Positions 50,388 through 60,058 of a DNA stretch of 64,000 nucleotides are shown in pieces. Origin of the DNA: Candidatus Poseidoniales archaeon (lineage in GTDB: Archaea; Thermoplasmatota; Poseidoniia; Poseidoniales; Thalassarchaeaceae); assembly GCA_012960975.1 (NCBI GenBank), contig DUAE01000030.1:50360-114359 (forward strand), read 5' to 3'. The translations under genes were made by a program, and so were the position numbers. The first letter of the stretch is position 1. Each line of letters begins with the position of its first letter. The notes under the pieces are model-generated. The model was not told the DNA's origin. It was given only the letters and a program-made list of their open reading frames with translations, and searched no databases.

Positions 50388-51917
50388 CTATTTGAGTGAT
50401 GCTAATCCTTTCTTCAAATCTAATAGTAAAGAAGTAAACATTTCACCTTCTGATGATTTTCGTAATTTCGTTCTTCGCATATCCTCAAGACAATCTGTAA
50501 TCCAATCATATGAAACAAGACTAATACTAGCTGTCAAATAATAAAATATAAGCAAACAAATGAATGTTATCGGCATATAAACAAGAGATGTTTTCCAAAT
50601 AATCATCGAAATTATAGCAACTATTGGCCAAATTATCGTTAATGAAAACATTGATGCGAGTAAGAAATAGGATGTTCTGGCATCTAATCCTTCATCTGTA
50701 TTATTAGCTAAAAAATAGGCTAAGCACGTTTGTATTCCGCTAGATGGCAGTGTAATTGGGAGTAATAGGATGATACTTGTAAAACCGAATATGGCCTTGA
50801 AAATTCTTAATGGTTTACGGCGATGAATTGTCAAATCAGGAGATACAGAGAATCCGTCTAGATCTTTTTGCTCAAGAATTTCTGCTGCCTCTTTCGCACA
50901 ATCGACTAATTTTTGTTGGTTATTTTCAGAACGAATACTTTCTCGAATCTTTCGCGTCGCAATAACTTCATCCTTTAATGAATAGAGTGGTTTTCCTTCG
51001 TTAAATGATTCGATGTGTGCCATTAATTTCCAAGCCCGGAATGTGGCCCAATCTGGCGCATCTGGTCCTAATTGCGCGAGTTTGCTATAGAGATTGTCCC
51101 GCAATTCAATTACATCTTTGAAGGGGGGTTCAACCCATTCTCCATCGAGTAATTTCACCTTGTCTTCCTCGGACATAACATCTGGAATTTTTATTGGTTC
51201 TCCATACTCAACGTAGTGGTCAGTTCGGAACCAATAATGCTTCCTCCAGTGTAGACCTGTAGGTTGAATCATAGGAAGTGAATTACCTCGTGCATTAGCT
51301 AAAGCTGCGGATACGAACGCGGAACGTATCGATCCAGTTCGAAGATTATGTAATCTTGTATCTTGGTGCGATTTACCCTCAGGCATTATTATCGCGGAAT
51401 ATCCTGATCCAATACAGTTTGCAACAGTCATCATACTACGGTCATTGATTTGCCTCGCTTGATTCGCGTCGGTCACACCGGCTTCAATTTCAGCCCTCCG
51501 TAAAACTGGTTGAATTCCAAAACGACGTGCCCACCAGCCCAATATTGGTCTTGTAGTTAGGTCATGACGGGATAGGGCTATCACCCTTTTTTTCTGCGTG
51601 CATAATATTACTGCTGGGTCTACCAATCCATTGATATGTGTTGAAACGGAAATTCTTCCGCCAGTTGTTGGTAGCACATTATCCGATTCACGACGCCGAA
51701 AAATAAACTGATTTGCCATAAAGAACATTACCCGTATTACAAACCAGAAACCATAGGAACCTGGGTGCTTACCAGTCAAGTCATAAGGGACTTTTAGGAG
51801 CTTTTTCACATTAATCCGCTTTGCGCTAGCCGATAGTTCGGGGAGAATCTCCGGGGCGCTCCCTTGGACTGCCACAGCGTCGCGAGTAGGGAGGGGGTTG
51901 AGAACACACCGGGTCAT
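50388..51917 (-). CDS. PlsC/GPAT-family acyltransferase with C-terminal TM segments (ORF track begins at 51992; MTRCVLNP start at 51917 gives a 4-bp overlap with the HIT gene)
   Basis: STHINGLVDPAVIL (HX5D variant of the acyltransferase motif) and IIMPEGKSHQDTRLHNLRTGSIRSAF (PEGxS); C-terminal IFGFTSIILLLPITLPS, FLLASMFSLTIIWPIVAIISMIIW. Confidence 0.82.
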   Translation of the reverse strand: MTRCVLNPLPTRDAVAVQGSAPEILPELSASAKRINVKKLLKVPYDLTGKHPGSYGFWFVIRVMFFMANQFIFRRRESDNVLPTTGGRISVSTHINGLVDPAVILCTQKKRVIALSRHDLTTRPILGWWARRFGIQPVLRRAEIEAGVTDANQARQINDRSMMTVANCIGSGYSAIIMPEGKSHQDTRLHNLRTGSIRSAFVSAALANARGNSLPMIQPTGLHWRKHYWFRTDHYVEYGEPIKIPDVMSEEDKVKLLDGEWVEPPFKDVIELRDNLYSKLAQLGPDAPDWATFRAWKLMAHIESFNEGKPLYSLKDEVIATRKIRESIRSENNQQKLVDCAKEAAEILEQKDLDGFSVSPDLTIHRRKPLRIFKAIFGFTSIILLLPITLPSSGIQTCLAYFLANNTDEGLDARTSYFLLASMFSLTIIWPIVAIISMIIWKTSLVYMPITFICLLIFYYLTASISLVSYDWITDCLEDMRRTKLRKSSEGEMFTSLLLDLKKGLASLK

Positions 51918-52339
51918 TGCAGATGGGTGCGAATGCGCTCGGCGAGTTGCGCACCCTCCTCGGAATCGAGTTGTGTAGTGGTGAATGGCCAAGCGAGGCC
52001 GCTGCCGTCCTCGAGTTTTGGTATGATATGGAAGTGGACGTGGAACACTGACTGGAAGGCGGCCTCGCCATTATTTTGCAGGACGTTGAAGTCCACTGCG
52101 CCGGTGACTGTGAGGATGGCGCGAGATATGCGCGGCAGAACCCTCCCGATAGCCGCAGAGGACTCCTCAGAAAGAGTATCTAGGGTGGCAGCCTGCTCTT
52201 TGGGAACCACAAGGGTATGCCCGGGGCTGAACGGATTGATGTCGAGGAAGGCAAATACATATTCGTCCTCATACAGTTTATGACATGGGATTTCACCATT
52301 GATTATTCGAGTAAATATGCTTGGTTCTGCATCACTCAT
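51914..52339 (-). CDS. HIT-family (histidine triad) hydrolase
   Basis: FLDINPFSPGHTLVVPKEQAATL...QNNGEAAFQSVFHVHFHIIPK (HxHxH triad). Confidence 0.95.
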   Translation of the reverse strand: MSDAEPSIFTRIINGEIPCHKLYEDEYVFAFLDINPFSPGHTLVVPKEQAATLDTLSEESSAAIGRVLPRISRAILTVTGAVDFNVLQNNGEAAFQSVFHVHFHIIPKLEDGSGLAWPFTTTQLDSEEGAQLAERIRTHLQ

Positions 52340-52348
52340 GCCATCATC

Positions 52349-53773
52349 TCATTTTGAATCTACGATCGATTCTGCTAAAGAAATCAACCCTTCAAGTTTG
52401 AGTGCTGCGACTAATTCGGTATTCATGATTCTGGAGGTATCAGTTAATTGAACATCCACCGCTTTCAGATCAGATAGTTCAGAAAGCGTTTTTTGTGCAT
52501 TTCCATTCATGTTCGTAACAATCCTAGAAAGCTTTGATGAAAATTCGGAAACTGAGATACCTGAATTTACGAAGAGGTTCGAAATTTTTTCTTCAACTGC
52601 TGATAATTCAGTAGTCAGAGGATCAAATCCACCAAATTGTGCAGTAGAAGCCCAAGCGCCAGCGTGCGTTCCAGCAGCAGACCCAGAAATTATATCTTCA
52701 AGTAATATATTTCCTGGTAAAATAGATTCGCCATGTAATCCAGTATTTGCTGAACGGCCTGCTGCATAAAGTCCGGTATACCACATAGAGCCCTCTTCGA
52801 ATGTTACCCTGCCATTTTCATCGACGGGGCTGCCCCCAGTTGTTGCGGAAATTCCAGCAGAAATCGGAATGACATCTGTTTCAACATTTAACCCCGTCCT
52901 ACTCTCAAGACGACGAATGGTTTGGCTAAACCAAATTTTCGCATTCGAGTTGAGGTTTCGCATATCCAAAATACATGGTTCGCCTGAAATGACGGTCGTG
53001 ATATCTGCTTCCTCTCCAGTTACCTTGCAGATTGTTCCGCCGGAGCTGATGAGTTCGATTGGAATGTGTAAATCGGTTCCTGTGACAGTCATCGAATGGT
53101 TTGCAAAATGTTCCATTCCTCGAAGAGATATTCCTGCACCTATTGCGAGACAGTTACCCAATCCTGAACCGTTTGCAATATTAGACCATAGCCCTTGGTG
53201 ACCTTCAGTTGCTAAAATAACTGACTTGGTCTGAATTCCAAATACTTCGCCATCGCCGATTCGAAGTATTGTTACTCCACGTATTTGTTGATTATCCAAA
53301 ACCAAAGAAAGAGGCAAGATATCGCTTCTTCGAGTGATTTTCCTCTTAATCACCTGCTCCTCAAGGATTTTTGTTACTGAGGAATTGGTGGAATCGCCAC
53401 ATCCAGTTAGGCGTGGTTGGCTGTGACCTGGAGCCGAAGTGGTTTGTGGGAGCCCGTCTGAAGAACGGCGGAGAACCAATCCCCATCGCTCCAATTCAGC
53501 CAATGCGCCTACGGCCTCGCCACATATTCGGGACGCGACCGTTTTGTCGACCGCGTCGCCGCCTGCAGAAATTGTATCGTCTCGGTGAGCGGTCGAATCT
53601 ACTTCTGTAATCGATGCTGCAAATCCAGCGCTCGGTGCAGAGCCTTGCCCTGCCCCTACGCCTAAAGAATCGAGAATCAATGGATTAGCACCTGCTTCAG
53701 ATGAAGCAATAGCGGCCCGGAGCGCGGCCGGTCCACTGCCTACAATTACTACATCCCAAGATTCCATACTCAC
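52349..53773 (-). CDS. FAD-dependent oxidoreductase, SdhA/FrdA/NadB-like but divergent
   Basis: VVIVGSGPAALRAAIASSEAGANPLILD (FAD Rossmann); ISATTGGSPVDENGRV...GLYAAGRSANTGLHGESILPGNILLEDIISGSAAGTHAG resembles SdhA C-terminal FAD motif. Confidence 0.82.
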   Translation of the reverse strand: MSMESWDVVIVGSGPAALRAAIASSEAGANPLILDSLGVGAGQGSAPSAGFAASITEVDSTAHRDDTISAGGDAVDKTVASRICGEAVGALAELERWGLVLRRSSDGLPQTTSAPGHSQPRLTGCGDSTNSSVTKILEEQVIKRKITRRSDILPLSLVLDNQQIRGVTILRIGDGEVFGIQTKSVILATEGHQGLWSNIANGSGLGNCLAIGAGISLRGMEHFANHSMTVTGTDLHIPIELISSGGTICKVTGEEADITTVISGEPCILDMRNLNSNAKIWFSQTIRRLESRTGLNVETDVIPISAGISATTGGSPVDENGRVTFEEGSMWYTGLYAAGRSANTGLHGESILPGNILLEDIISGSAAGTHAGAWASTAQFGGFDPLTTELSAVEEKISNLFVNSGISVSEFSSKLSRIVTNMNGNAQKTLSELSDLKAVDVQLTDTSRIMNTELVAALKLEGLISLAESIVDSK

Positions 53774-53836
53774 TCAACCACGGCCACATGCCACCCTATC
53801 ATGAAGATGACGCTGCTGGACTATGTCCCGGAAAAT

Positions 53837-55267
53837 TCATTCTCGGACTGAAAGAGCTAATTTTCTAACTTCTTCTGCTGCATCTGTCATCTTCATTCCA
53901 ACACTTTCCGGATGCAGTCGAGAGGTCAGTGTTGTGTAAACAACCATCGAGGTTAGAGCGACCCCGTCTTCGCCCTTCAGCATTACTTGAACCGGGTGGG
54001 ATCCGGATTCGGAATCCGGCCATGCAAGACCTATCCATAAGACCAAAGATGTGTTTAGTAGTTTTGCTAAAGTTTGCTTTTCACCTCCTTGTAATCGTGG
54101 AACAGGGAGACGGAAATTTTGGAATTCGGGTTCTCCTTCTGCGGTTACTATCTCCACCTCTACCGTCTCTTCTGCTTCACCACTATTATGTAGCATAACG
54201 AATAATGCACCCTGGCCGTCAGAACATCGAGGTTGGAGGTCGACATCCATCCTCCACGATATATCATTAAAATTTATTTTGCCATTTTCCATTGAATCTT
54301 GGAGGCGATCTGTGAGTCGAAATAATCCTGGTTGCCATGCCCGTGTATGGGCAAGAAGTCTTTGTATCGAATCAATATTAAATTTAGAATCAGTATCGAC
54401 CAATCTATCTATCGTAGAGACTTTGAACACTCGCTTAATTTGGCTCATCATCTCCTCATCATCGATCCTGCCTCGATAATTCAAATGTAACGAAACTAAC
54501 ATTTCTTCAACAGCAGATTTAGAGGTCATACCCTCCCTAACGCCCAATGAAAGTGAATGGACCCATTCATCCCAATCACTGGCTGTTTCAGGATCTAGAT
54601 GGACGAGTAAAACTTCAGAGAGAACATTCGATAAAATACTGTCATGAAGTGTTGGTGCGTGTAATGAAAGAAGAGGAAAAGAATTCGAACGCATTGGAAT
54701 TGAGCCTTCTAATTGGAAAGTATTCATCCAGCTAATTGCTCCAAAGAGGATTGCCAAACTTACAAGGATTGTTTTCACTATATGTCCGGTCTCAATATTG
54801 AGAATTGCCAACAAAGATAATGTCGCCATTAGCGAAGTCAATATCCTAACTCGTTCACGAAGAATTCGTTCATCGAGAGTATTGATTATACGCTCCACAC
54901 CAGGGTAAGATGCTTTCGATTTAAGTCCCTGAGCCCTAAGTTGTAAACGATCTTTTGCTGACATTCTAGCGAATGCTGCAGCGAAATTAGTTGGAATCAA
55001 TAATACCGTTAAAATCGAAAAGAGCCCGATTGCTACCTCGACTGAAGAATATTCCCAATCTGTTAGGATTACTCCGGCAGAAGAGGGGGCAGCGACAGAA
55101 AACCAGAATCGAATAGATTGACTGGGTTTTATTGTCACAAAACGTGTCCAAAATTTTCGGCCAGCATCGCGAGCAGCAATTCTTCTAGCGAGAGCGAGGC
55201 TGACTCCCGTCTCTTCTTCGATGCCATGGGCATAGGGTGTTGGAAGGTTCTCACCCTGACTATTCAT
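53837..55267 (-). CDS. Uncharacterised membrane-associated protein with C-terminal beta-rich domain
   Basis: Open 476-aa frame with hydrophobic stretches (LTSLMATLSLLAILNI, ILVSLAILFGAISWM). Confidence 0.55.
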   Translation of the reverse strand: MNSQGENLPTPYAHGIEEETGVSLALARRIAARDAGRKFWTRFVTIKPSQSIRFWFSVAAPSSAGVILTDWEYSSVEVAIGLFSILTVLLIPTNFAAAFARMSAKDRLQLRAQGLKSKASYPGVERIINTLDERILRERVRILTSLMATLSLLAILNIETGHIVKTILVSLAILFGAISWMNTFQLEGSIPMRSNSFPLLSLHAPTLHDSILSNVLSEVLLVHLDPETASDWDEWVHSLSLGVREGMTSKSAVEEMLVSLHLNYRGRIDDEEMMSQIKRVFKVSTIDRLVDTDSKFNIDSIQRLLAHTRAWQPGLFRLTDRLQDSMENGKINFNDISWRMDVDLQPRCSDGQGALFVMLHNSGEAEETVEVEIVTAEGEPEFQNFRLPVPRLQGGEKQTLAKLLNTSLVLWIGLAWPDSESGSHPVQVMLKGEDGVALTSMVVYTTLTSRLHPESVGMKMTDAAEEVRKLALSVRE

Positions 55268-55372
55268 GCCTTAACGGACATCGAAGTATTCTTCATGACA
55301 TCGGAAGTTTCTATCGGTTCAAACAAAGTTTTGCAACCCTACCTTTCTTGTGCGAGGTGTTCTCCCAGAATC

Positions 55373-55450
55373 GGGCGTGTAGCATAGTCTGGATAATGCA
55401 CCGGCCTCCTAAGCCGGGGACCGTGGGTTCGAATCCTGCTGCGCCCGCCA
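55373..55450 (+). tRNA. tRNA-Arg (CCT), 3' CCA encoded
   Basis: GGGCGTGTAGCATAGTCTGGATAATGCACCGGCCTCCTAAGCCGGGGACCGTGGGTTCGAATCCTGCTGCGCCCG+CCA; anticodon stem CCGGC/GCCGG with loop CTCCTAA. Confidence 0.95.
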
Positions 55451-55509
55451 CTAACTAATTGGAATTATTGACACTGTAGAATTGAAATGCTAAGATTAAA
55501 TGAAAGCAC

Positions 55510-56649
55510 TCAACCAAAAGCCAAGCCATGATTTTGCCCAGATTTTGCGACTCTATGAAGAAATCTTTCGAAAGGAATTCTGGCCTGAACTGATCGTTGT
55601 AAATCAATGTCACAATCTGCAAGGGCATCCAGTAATTCCTCTCGGAGATCATCTGGAATTGATAATCTTCGACCAATAATAACTTCATGAATTTGAGAAA
55701 GAATATCGTCAGAATCAAGACCATGCTCATTCATTAACCGGTCTATTTCGGCCATTGCACCTGCCAATACCTTCTGTTTCCTACCTCGATTGTTAATCCA
55801 TCTCCATTCTACCACACGGCCACGTAATGCCAACTCTAGGAGGTGCCGGCCGGCTTGAAGGGTTGTTGCTTGGACTAATTTGTGAACCGCAGAACGGTCG
55901 GAAAGAAGATTACGCGCGTCGAGCATTTCTAGTGTGAAAAGAGCTTTTCTAAGATTCCCTTCAGCAATGTAAACAATATCTTCTATGACTCCAGTATCAA
56001 CCTCGGACCCTTCTATTTTCGCTACCGAAGACAGCACCGATTGAATCGTTTCATCATCGGTTGATGGAATTCGAATCATTTGAGATCGGGAACGAAGGGC
56101 ATCAATAATTCGGCTGGGGGCTCGTGCAACGAGAATGAATCGGGAAGCGGGGCCGACTGTTTCCATCATTCTGCGTAAATATGCTTGACGGATGTGCCCA
56201 AGGTAGTCGGCATCTTCTAAGACAATCAATCTACTAACCGGTAAGACACCTAGGGTAATTTCCAACTCATGTCCGATTGGTGCTACATCAGAAGTGTTTG
56301 AAGAAGAAATTCCTCTATCGAAAGCATCCAAACTCAAGCGACCGGCTAAAGTATCTGATGAGTTAGAACCACCTGGTCGAAGAAAATCTTCGAATTTTCC
56401 CATGGCGCCACTAGACTTAGCCAAATCTCTCGCTTGAAGAATATGAGTTGTAGAACGCCATCCAGGCCCTAACATCTGTCTTGCTACTAATTTCCAAGCT
56501 GCTGATTTACCAACTCCTGCCGGACCAGAGATTAGCAAATGTGGCGGATTTGGTGAAAGGCATGCTGAAACTAATGCTTTTCGTTGCAATTCTGGAATCG
56601 CTAAATCGTCAAACGTCCGCGGCGAATGAGTATTGAGCCAACTCGCCAT
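55510..56649 (-). CDS. Replication factor C small-subunit-like clamp loader AAA+ ATPase
   Basis: LISGPAGVGKSAAWKLVARQML (Walker A), LIVLEDADYLGHIRQAYLRRMMETVGPASRFILVARAPSRIIDALRSRSQMIRI (Walker B, arginine-finger region). Confidence 0.85.
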   Translation of the reverse strand: MASWLNTHSPRTFDDLAIPELQRKALVSACLSPNPPHLLISGPAGVGKSAAWKLVARQMLGPGWRSTTHILQARDLAKSSGAMGKFEDFLRPGGSNSSDTLAGRLSLDAFDRGISSSNTSDVAPIGHELEITLGVLPVSRLIVLEDADYLGHIRQAYLRRMMETVGPASRFILVARAPSRIIDALRSRSQMIRIPSTDDETIQSVLSSVAKIEGSEVDTGVIEDIVYIAEGNLRKALFTLEMLDARNLLSDRSAVHKLVQATTLQAGRHLLELALRGRVVEWRWINNRGRKQKVLAGAMAEIDRLMNEHGLDSDDILSQIHEVIIGRRLSIPDDLREELLDALADCDIDLQRSVQARIPFERFLHRVAKSGQNHGLAFG

Positions 56650-56689
56650 AGGCAGTCGGGAAAGTGACGGGACTTGAACTGAGCGATTC

Positions 56690-56959
56690 TCATTCCGCTC
56701 TCAAAATTTTGTGTTGGCCGCCCTTCCGAGGCTTGACAAAGATTCGATATCCACACTTGTGACAAGACCGCCCAGATGAGTTAACTTCAGTCCATGTAAG
56801 GTGGCCACAGCGTAGACACTTGTAGCGGATTTCGAGTGGATCCATGGTGGATTCACAATGGTTACACTTTGGCAGGTCAGTTTCACTCCAAACCTTACGA
56901 TCTGTGCGATTGCACTGTCGGCACTTGTGGAGGACTAGTCGCTCAGCGTTCTTTGCCAT
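56690..56959 (-). CDS. rpoP: RNA polymerase subunit P (Rpb12)-like protein with extra N-terminal zinc-ribbon half
   Basis: IRYKCLRCGHLTWTEVNSSGRSCHKCGYRIFVKPRKGGQHKILRAE matches RpoP; preceded by HKCRQCNRTDRKVWSETDLPKCNHC. Confidence 0.75.
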   Translation of the reverse strand: MAKNAERLVLHKCRQCNRTDRKVWSETDLPKCNHCESTMDPLEIRYKCLRCGHLTWTEVNSSGRSCHKCGYRIFVKPRKGGQHKILRAE

Positions 56960-57003
56960 TGAAGCCGGCGACCGAAGCCCCCTTCTTCAATCTGTAGGTC
57001 GAT

Positions 57004-57645
57004 TCACCGAGCCCTACGGGCTCTCTCACAGATGCTGACAAAGTTCTCAAAAATCTTTGCTCCATACTCGGAGTCATTCACTTCAGGATGAAATTGAAGG
57101 CCGAATCTATCGCCTAAATCGTTCTCCATTGCCTGCACATGACAAGAATTGCTGCTCGCGGTTATTTTGAAGCCAGCAGGTACGTCTTTCACCTCATCAT
57201 TATGACTTTCCCATACAATTTGAACATCAGGAGTACCGGCAAATAACTGCCCGCCCCCATTATGTAATTCGATCGATGCTGCACCAAATTCAGGGGCTGG
57301 TGCTTCCACTGATTTACCACCATAAAATCCTGCCATAAATTGGTGGCCCGCGCATATGCCAAGTATTGGGATTTTCAACCCGAGAAAATCTGCACAATTT
57401 CCTAACTCACCGGTTAGGCCAACTCGGGCTGCACCCCCTGAAAGAATCAATCCATCTAATTCTCGAAGGTCTTCAAGAGCTGATTTATTAGAGAAAATTT
57501 TGGTATCGACGCCGAGATAACGGAGCATTCTCCATTCACGATGAGTCCATTGGCCACCATTATCAATGACATCGATAACCAGTCTCTCCTCTGACATTAG
57601 GGTAAGGGCGTTATCGGCGGGTGATGAATGATACCCTTGATTCAT
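57004..57645 (-). CDS. guaAA: GMP synthase glutamine amidotransferase subunit
   Basis: VIDNGGQWTHREWRMLRYLGVDTKIF, LILSGGAARVG, PILGICAGHQFMAGFYGG (Cys nucleophile), FGLQFHPEVNDSEYG. Confidence 0.92.
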   Translation of the reverse strand: MNQGYHSSPADNALTLMSEERLVIDVIDNGGQWTHREWRMLRYLGVDTKIFSNKSALEDLRELDGLILSGGAARVGLTGELGNCADFLGLKIPILGICAGHQFMAGFYGGKSVEAPAPEFGAASIELHNGGGQLFAGTPDVQIVWESHNDEVKDVPAGFKITASSNSCHVQAMENDLGDRFGLQFHPEVNDSEYGAKIFENFVSICERARRAR

Positions 57646-57708
57646 TTCAAAATAGAAAGTAGGTAGTGGGTGCGATTGAAATACAGAACGGTTGTCGTCG
57701 GCATCCCT

Positions 57709-57784
<76 letters not shown>

Positions 57785-57878
57785 CTCATATCTCATCCCA
57801 ATCGGGTGAGTAAGTTAAGCAGTAGTAGCATCGGCCTGACACGTCAAACAAGCAAAATCTCAATGGAATCTGAATTTT

Positions 57879-58766
57879 CTAGAATCCGAGGTCGCCGAGA
57901 TCGACGTCGCTGTTCATGTTGATTCTGACTGGGAAAGCCAACGACACCCCGCTCTCATCGAAGCGTCGAAGAATTTCGCCGACGAAGAAGGACTTCGATG
58001 GGCGCATTTTTCGAGCATTATTGACATAATATCGGATTTCCATGATAACTTCTTGATCCCCGAAATCACGCAAGACAACCTCTGGTGGTTTCGGCGTCTT
58101 GCTGATATCAGGATGGTTTTTCGCAATATCTATGATGATTTCTTCAGCTTTTGATACATTAATCCATGTAGGAATTAATCCCAGTCTAATTCGGACGCGT
58201 AATTCCATATCGGCACTATGACTGAAATTTGCTACCGTATCATTTGTCAGCAATTTGTTGGGAATGGTTAGCATCACCCCATCCGTAGAACGCACGACCG
58301 TGGTACGCAGGCCAATTTCAGAGACGTCGCCCCAACTGCTGTAGATACCACCGAGCTTCTTTGGCAAAAGTATGCGTTCGCCTTCTCGGAATGGCCTATC
58401 AACAATGATGAATATCCCCGCAATGACATTCTCCATGGTATCCTGAGCGGCAAAGGCGACAGCCAGTCCGAGAATTCCCAATGCAGCGACGAGGCCGGTC
58501 ACATTGATGCCCAATTCATTTGCTGCGGTGAGTATTACTAGGGCCCACATCAGCAGAACAGCGATTCTAAAAATGAAATTTTCAAGGGCTTCGTCGAATT
58601 CGGTTTTGTCAAATATACGGCGCAGATAGCGCTTGACGATACCGATAAGCGGAATGCCGATTATGAATATTATCAATGCAGAAACCGGAGCGGTTGCAAG
58701 TATCTCGATTGCACAAGTATATGTTGGTTCAAAGCTATTTGGAAGGTTATCAAGGCAACCAGGCAT
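57879..58766 (-). CDS. MscS-family mechanosensitive ion channel
   Basis: LVAALGILGLAVAFAAQDTMENVIAGIFIIVDRPFREGERILL...GDVSEIGLRTTVVRSTDGVMLTIPNKLLTNDTVANFS. Confidence 0.93.
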   Translation of the reverse strand: MPGCLDNLPNSFEPTYTCAIEILATAPVSALIIFIIGIPLIGIVKRYLRRIFDKTEFDEALENFIFRIAVLLMWALVILTAANELGINVTGLVAALGILGLAVAFAAQDTMENVIAGIFIIVDRPFREGERILLPKKLGGIYSSWGDVSEIGLRTTVVRSTDGVMLTIPNKLLTNDTVANFSHSADMELRVRIRLGLIPTWINVSKAEEIIIDIAKNHPDISKTPKPPEVVLRDFGDQEVIMEIRYYVNNARKMRPSKSFFVGEILRRFDESGVSLAFPVRINMNSDVDLGDLGF

Positions 58767-58848
58767 AGTGTGTCCCTATGCTGGCGGCTCAATAGCCTAC
58801 CGCCTGAGATGCTAGATTGCTAGACCGGTTCAATAATTGGGTGGCGAA

Positions 58849-60030
58849 TCAATCCATTGGAGCTATCCACGCCTCAAACGAGCAAAGTCTCAATGAAGCG
58901 CTATAATCACGTTTTATTCTAAGTTCAGGTAATGGTTTATCTTCAAGGAGATGGGGTAATGCAGCAACTATTGAAGCATTCGCTTCGGCGATTTCTGATT
59001 CTTTCACCACAACACGCCCACGTATCATCGAGATTTTCGAACGGTCGAGTAAAGGCACGATATTTGGTAAAAAATCAATGGTTCGATGAGGTAGGTTCAT
59101 TAAAATTAAATTCCAATTACCAATTAAATTTACATTTTCAGATAATCTCGTGGCATCTCCAACACCTAGAAGGCGTGTTTCTGAATAGCGTTTTAATTCG
59201 CCTGTAAATTCATATTCAGTTCTATCCCATTTTGAAAAATTTTCAATCATAATTTCGGCTGCATTAGGATTGAGATCTGCTGCTAAAATATCGCCGATTA
59301 AACCATCTTCACCGATTAGGCAAGCTAGAGCCGGTCCGACTCCACAAAATGGGTCACATACCCTCAATGGTTCACCTATTTCTTCTCGTAATTCCTTTGC
59401 GTATGCTAAAGTTTCTAGACGTTCTGTCTGTAATTTTGTTGAATAATATGCACGAGTTGGGTCACAAATAATGTGCCTGCCAGATTCTTTAACCACAACT
59501 CGAGTATGAGATAATTCGACAGGAATATTCGATGTCAAAATCTTATCATTGGCCCTCGCACCAAGCGGTGTTAATTTCCTAATACGAAATTCACCAAAAA
59601 CGCCCTCGTCTTCCAATACTAATCGAATATGGGGATGGGCGGTAAGTTTTGCTAATGCTATTTGTTCTTTGTAATCTTTAATCGCGTCTTCGATTCTAAG
59701 AATCATCATATCGCCAATAAATTCGTGAGCATTTGGCCACGCATCACCAAATTCATCAATTGTTTCTTGATCTATCAAGTCTGCTAAGTGACTCCACCAA
59801 TCTGAATCGATTCGATTATCTGATTCGCCTTCACGTTCGACTAATTCATAGTCGTTGAAGATTGGTGAAAAATTTTCTTTTTTTGAAAATGAAACGGGGA
59901 TTAGCCTTGCAGTGCCATTATTTGATTGTGTGATACGATACCCTTCAACCAGCAGATTCCTTTCACGAAGAAGGCTAATCACTGATTCAACTTGCTGATT
60001 AGGGACCATTAGATGTCGCATCACGTTCAT
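58849..60030 (-). CDS. Trm5/Met-10-like class I SAM methyltransferase (ORF track begins at 60162; start in 60009..60030 more likely)
   Basis: SHTRVVVKESGRHIICDPTRAYYSTKLQTERLE...VCDPFCGVGPALACLIGEDGLIGDILAADLNPNAAEIM...ILMNLPHRTIDFL. Confidence 0.8.
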   Translation of the reverse strand: MNVMRHLMVPNQQVESVISLLRERNLLVEGYRITQSNNGTARLIPVSFSKKENFSPIFNDYELVEREGESDNRIDSDWWSHLADLIDQETIDEFGDAWPNAHEFIGDMMILRIEDAIKDYKEQIALAKLTAHPHIRLVLEDEGVFGEFRIRKLTPLGARANDKILTSNIPVELSHTRVVVKESGRHIICDPTRAYYSTKLQTERLETLAYAKELREEIGEPLRVCDPFCGVGPALACLIGEDGLIGDILAADLNPNAAEIMIENFSKWDRTEYEFTGELKRYSETRLLGVGDATRLSENVNLIGNWNLILMNLPHRTIDFLPNIVPLLDRSKISMIRGRVVVKESEIAEANASIVAALPHLLEDKPLPELRIKRDYSASLRLCSFEAWIAPMD

Positions 60031-60058
60031 GACGGGCACGCGTGCCCCTCGCTTCACC

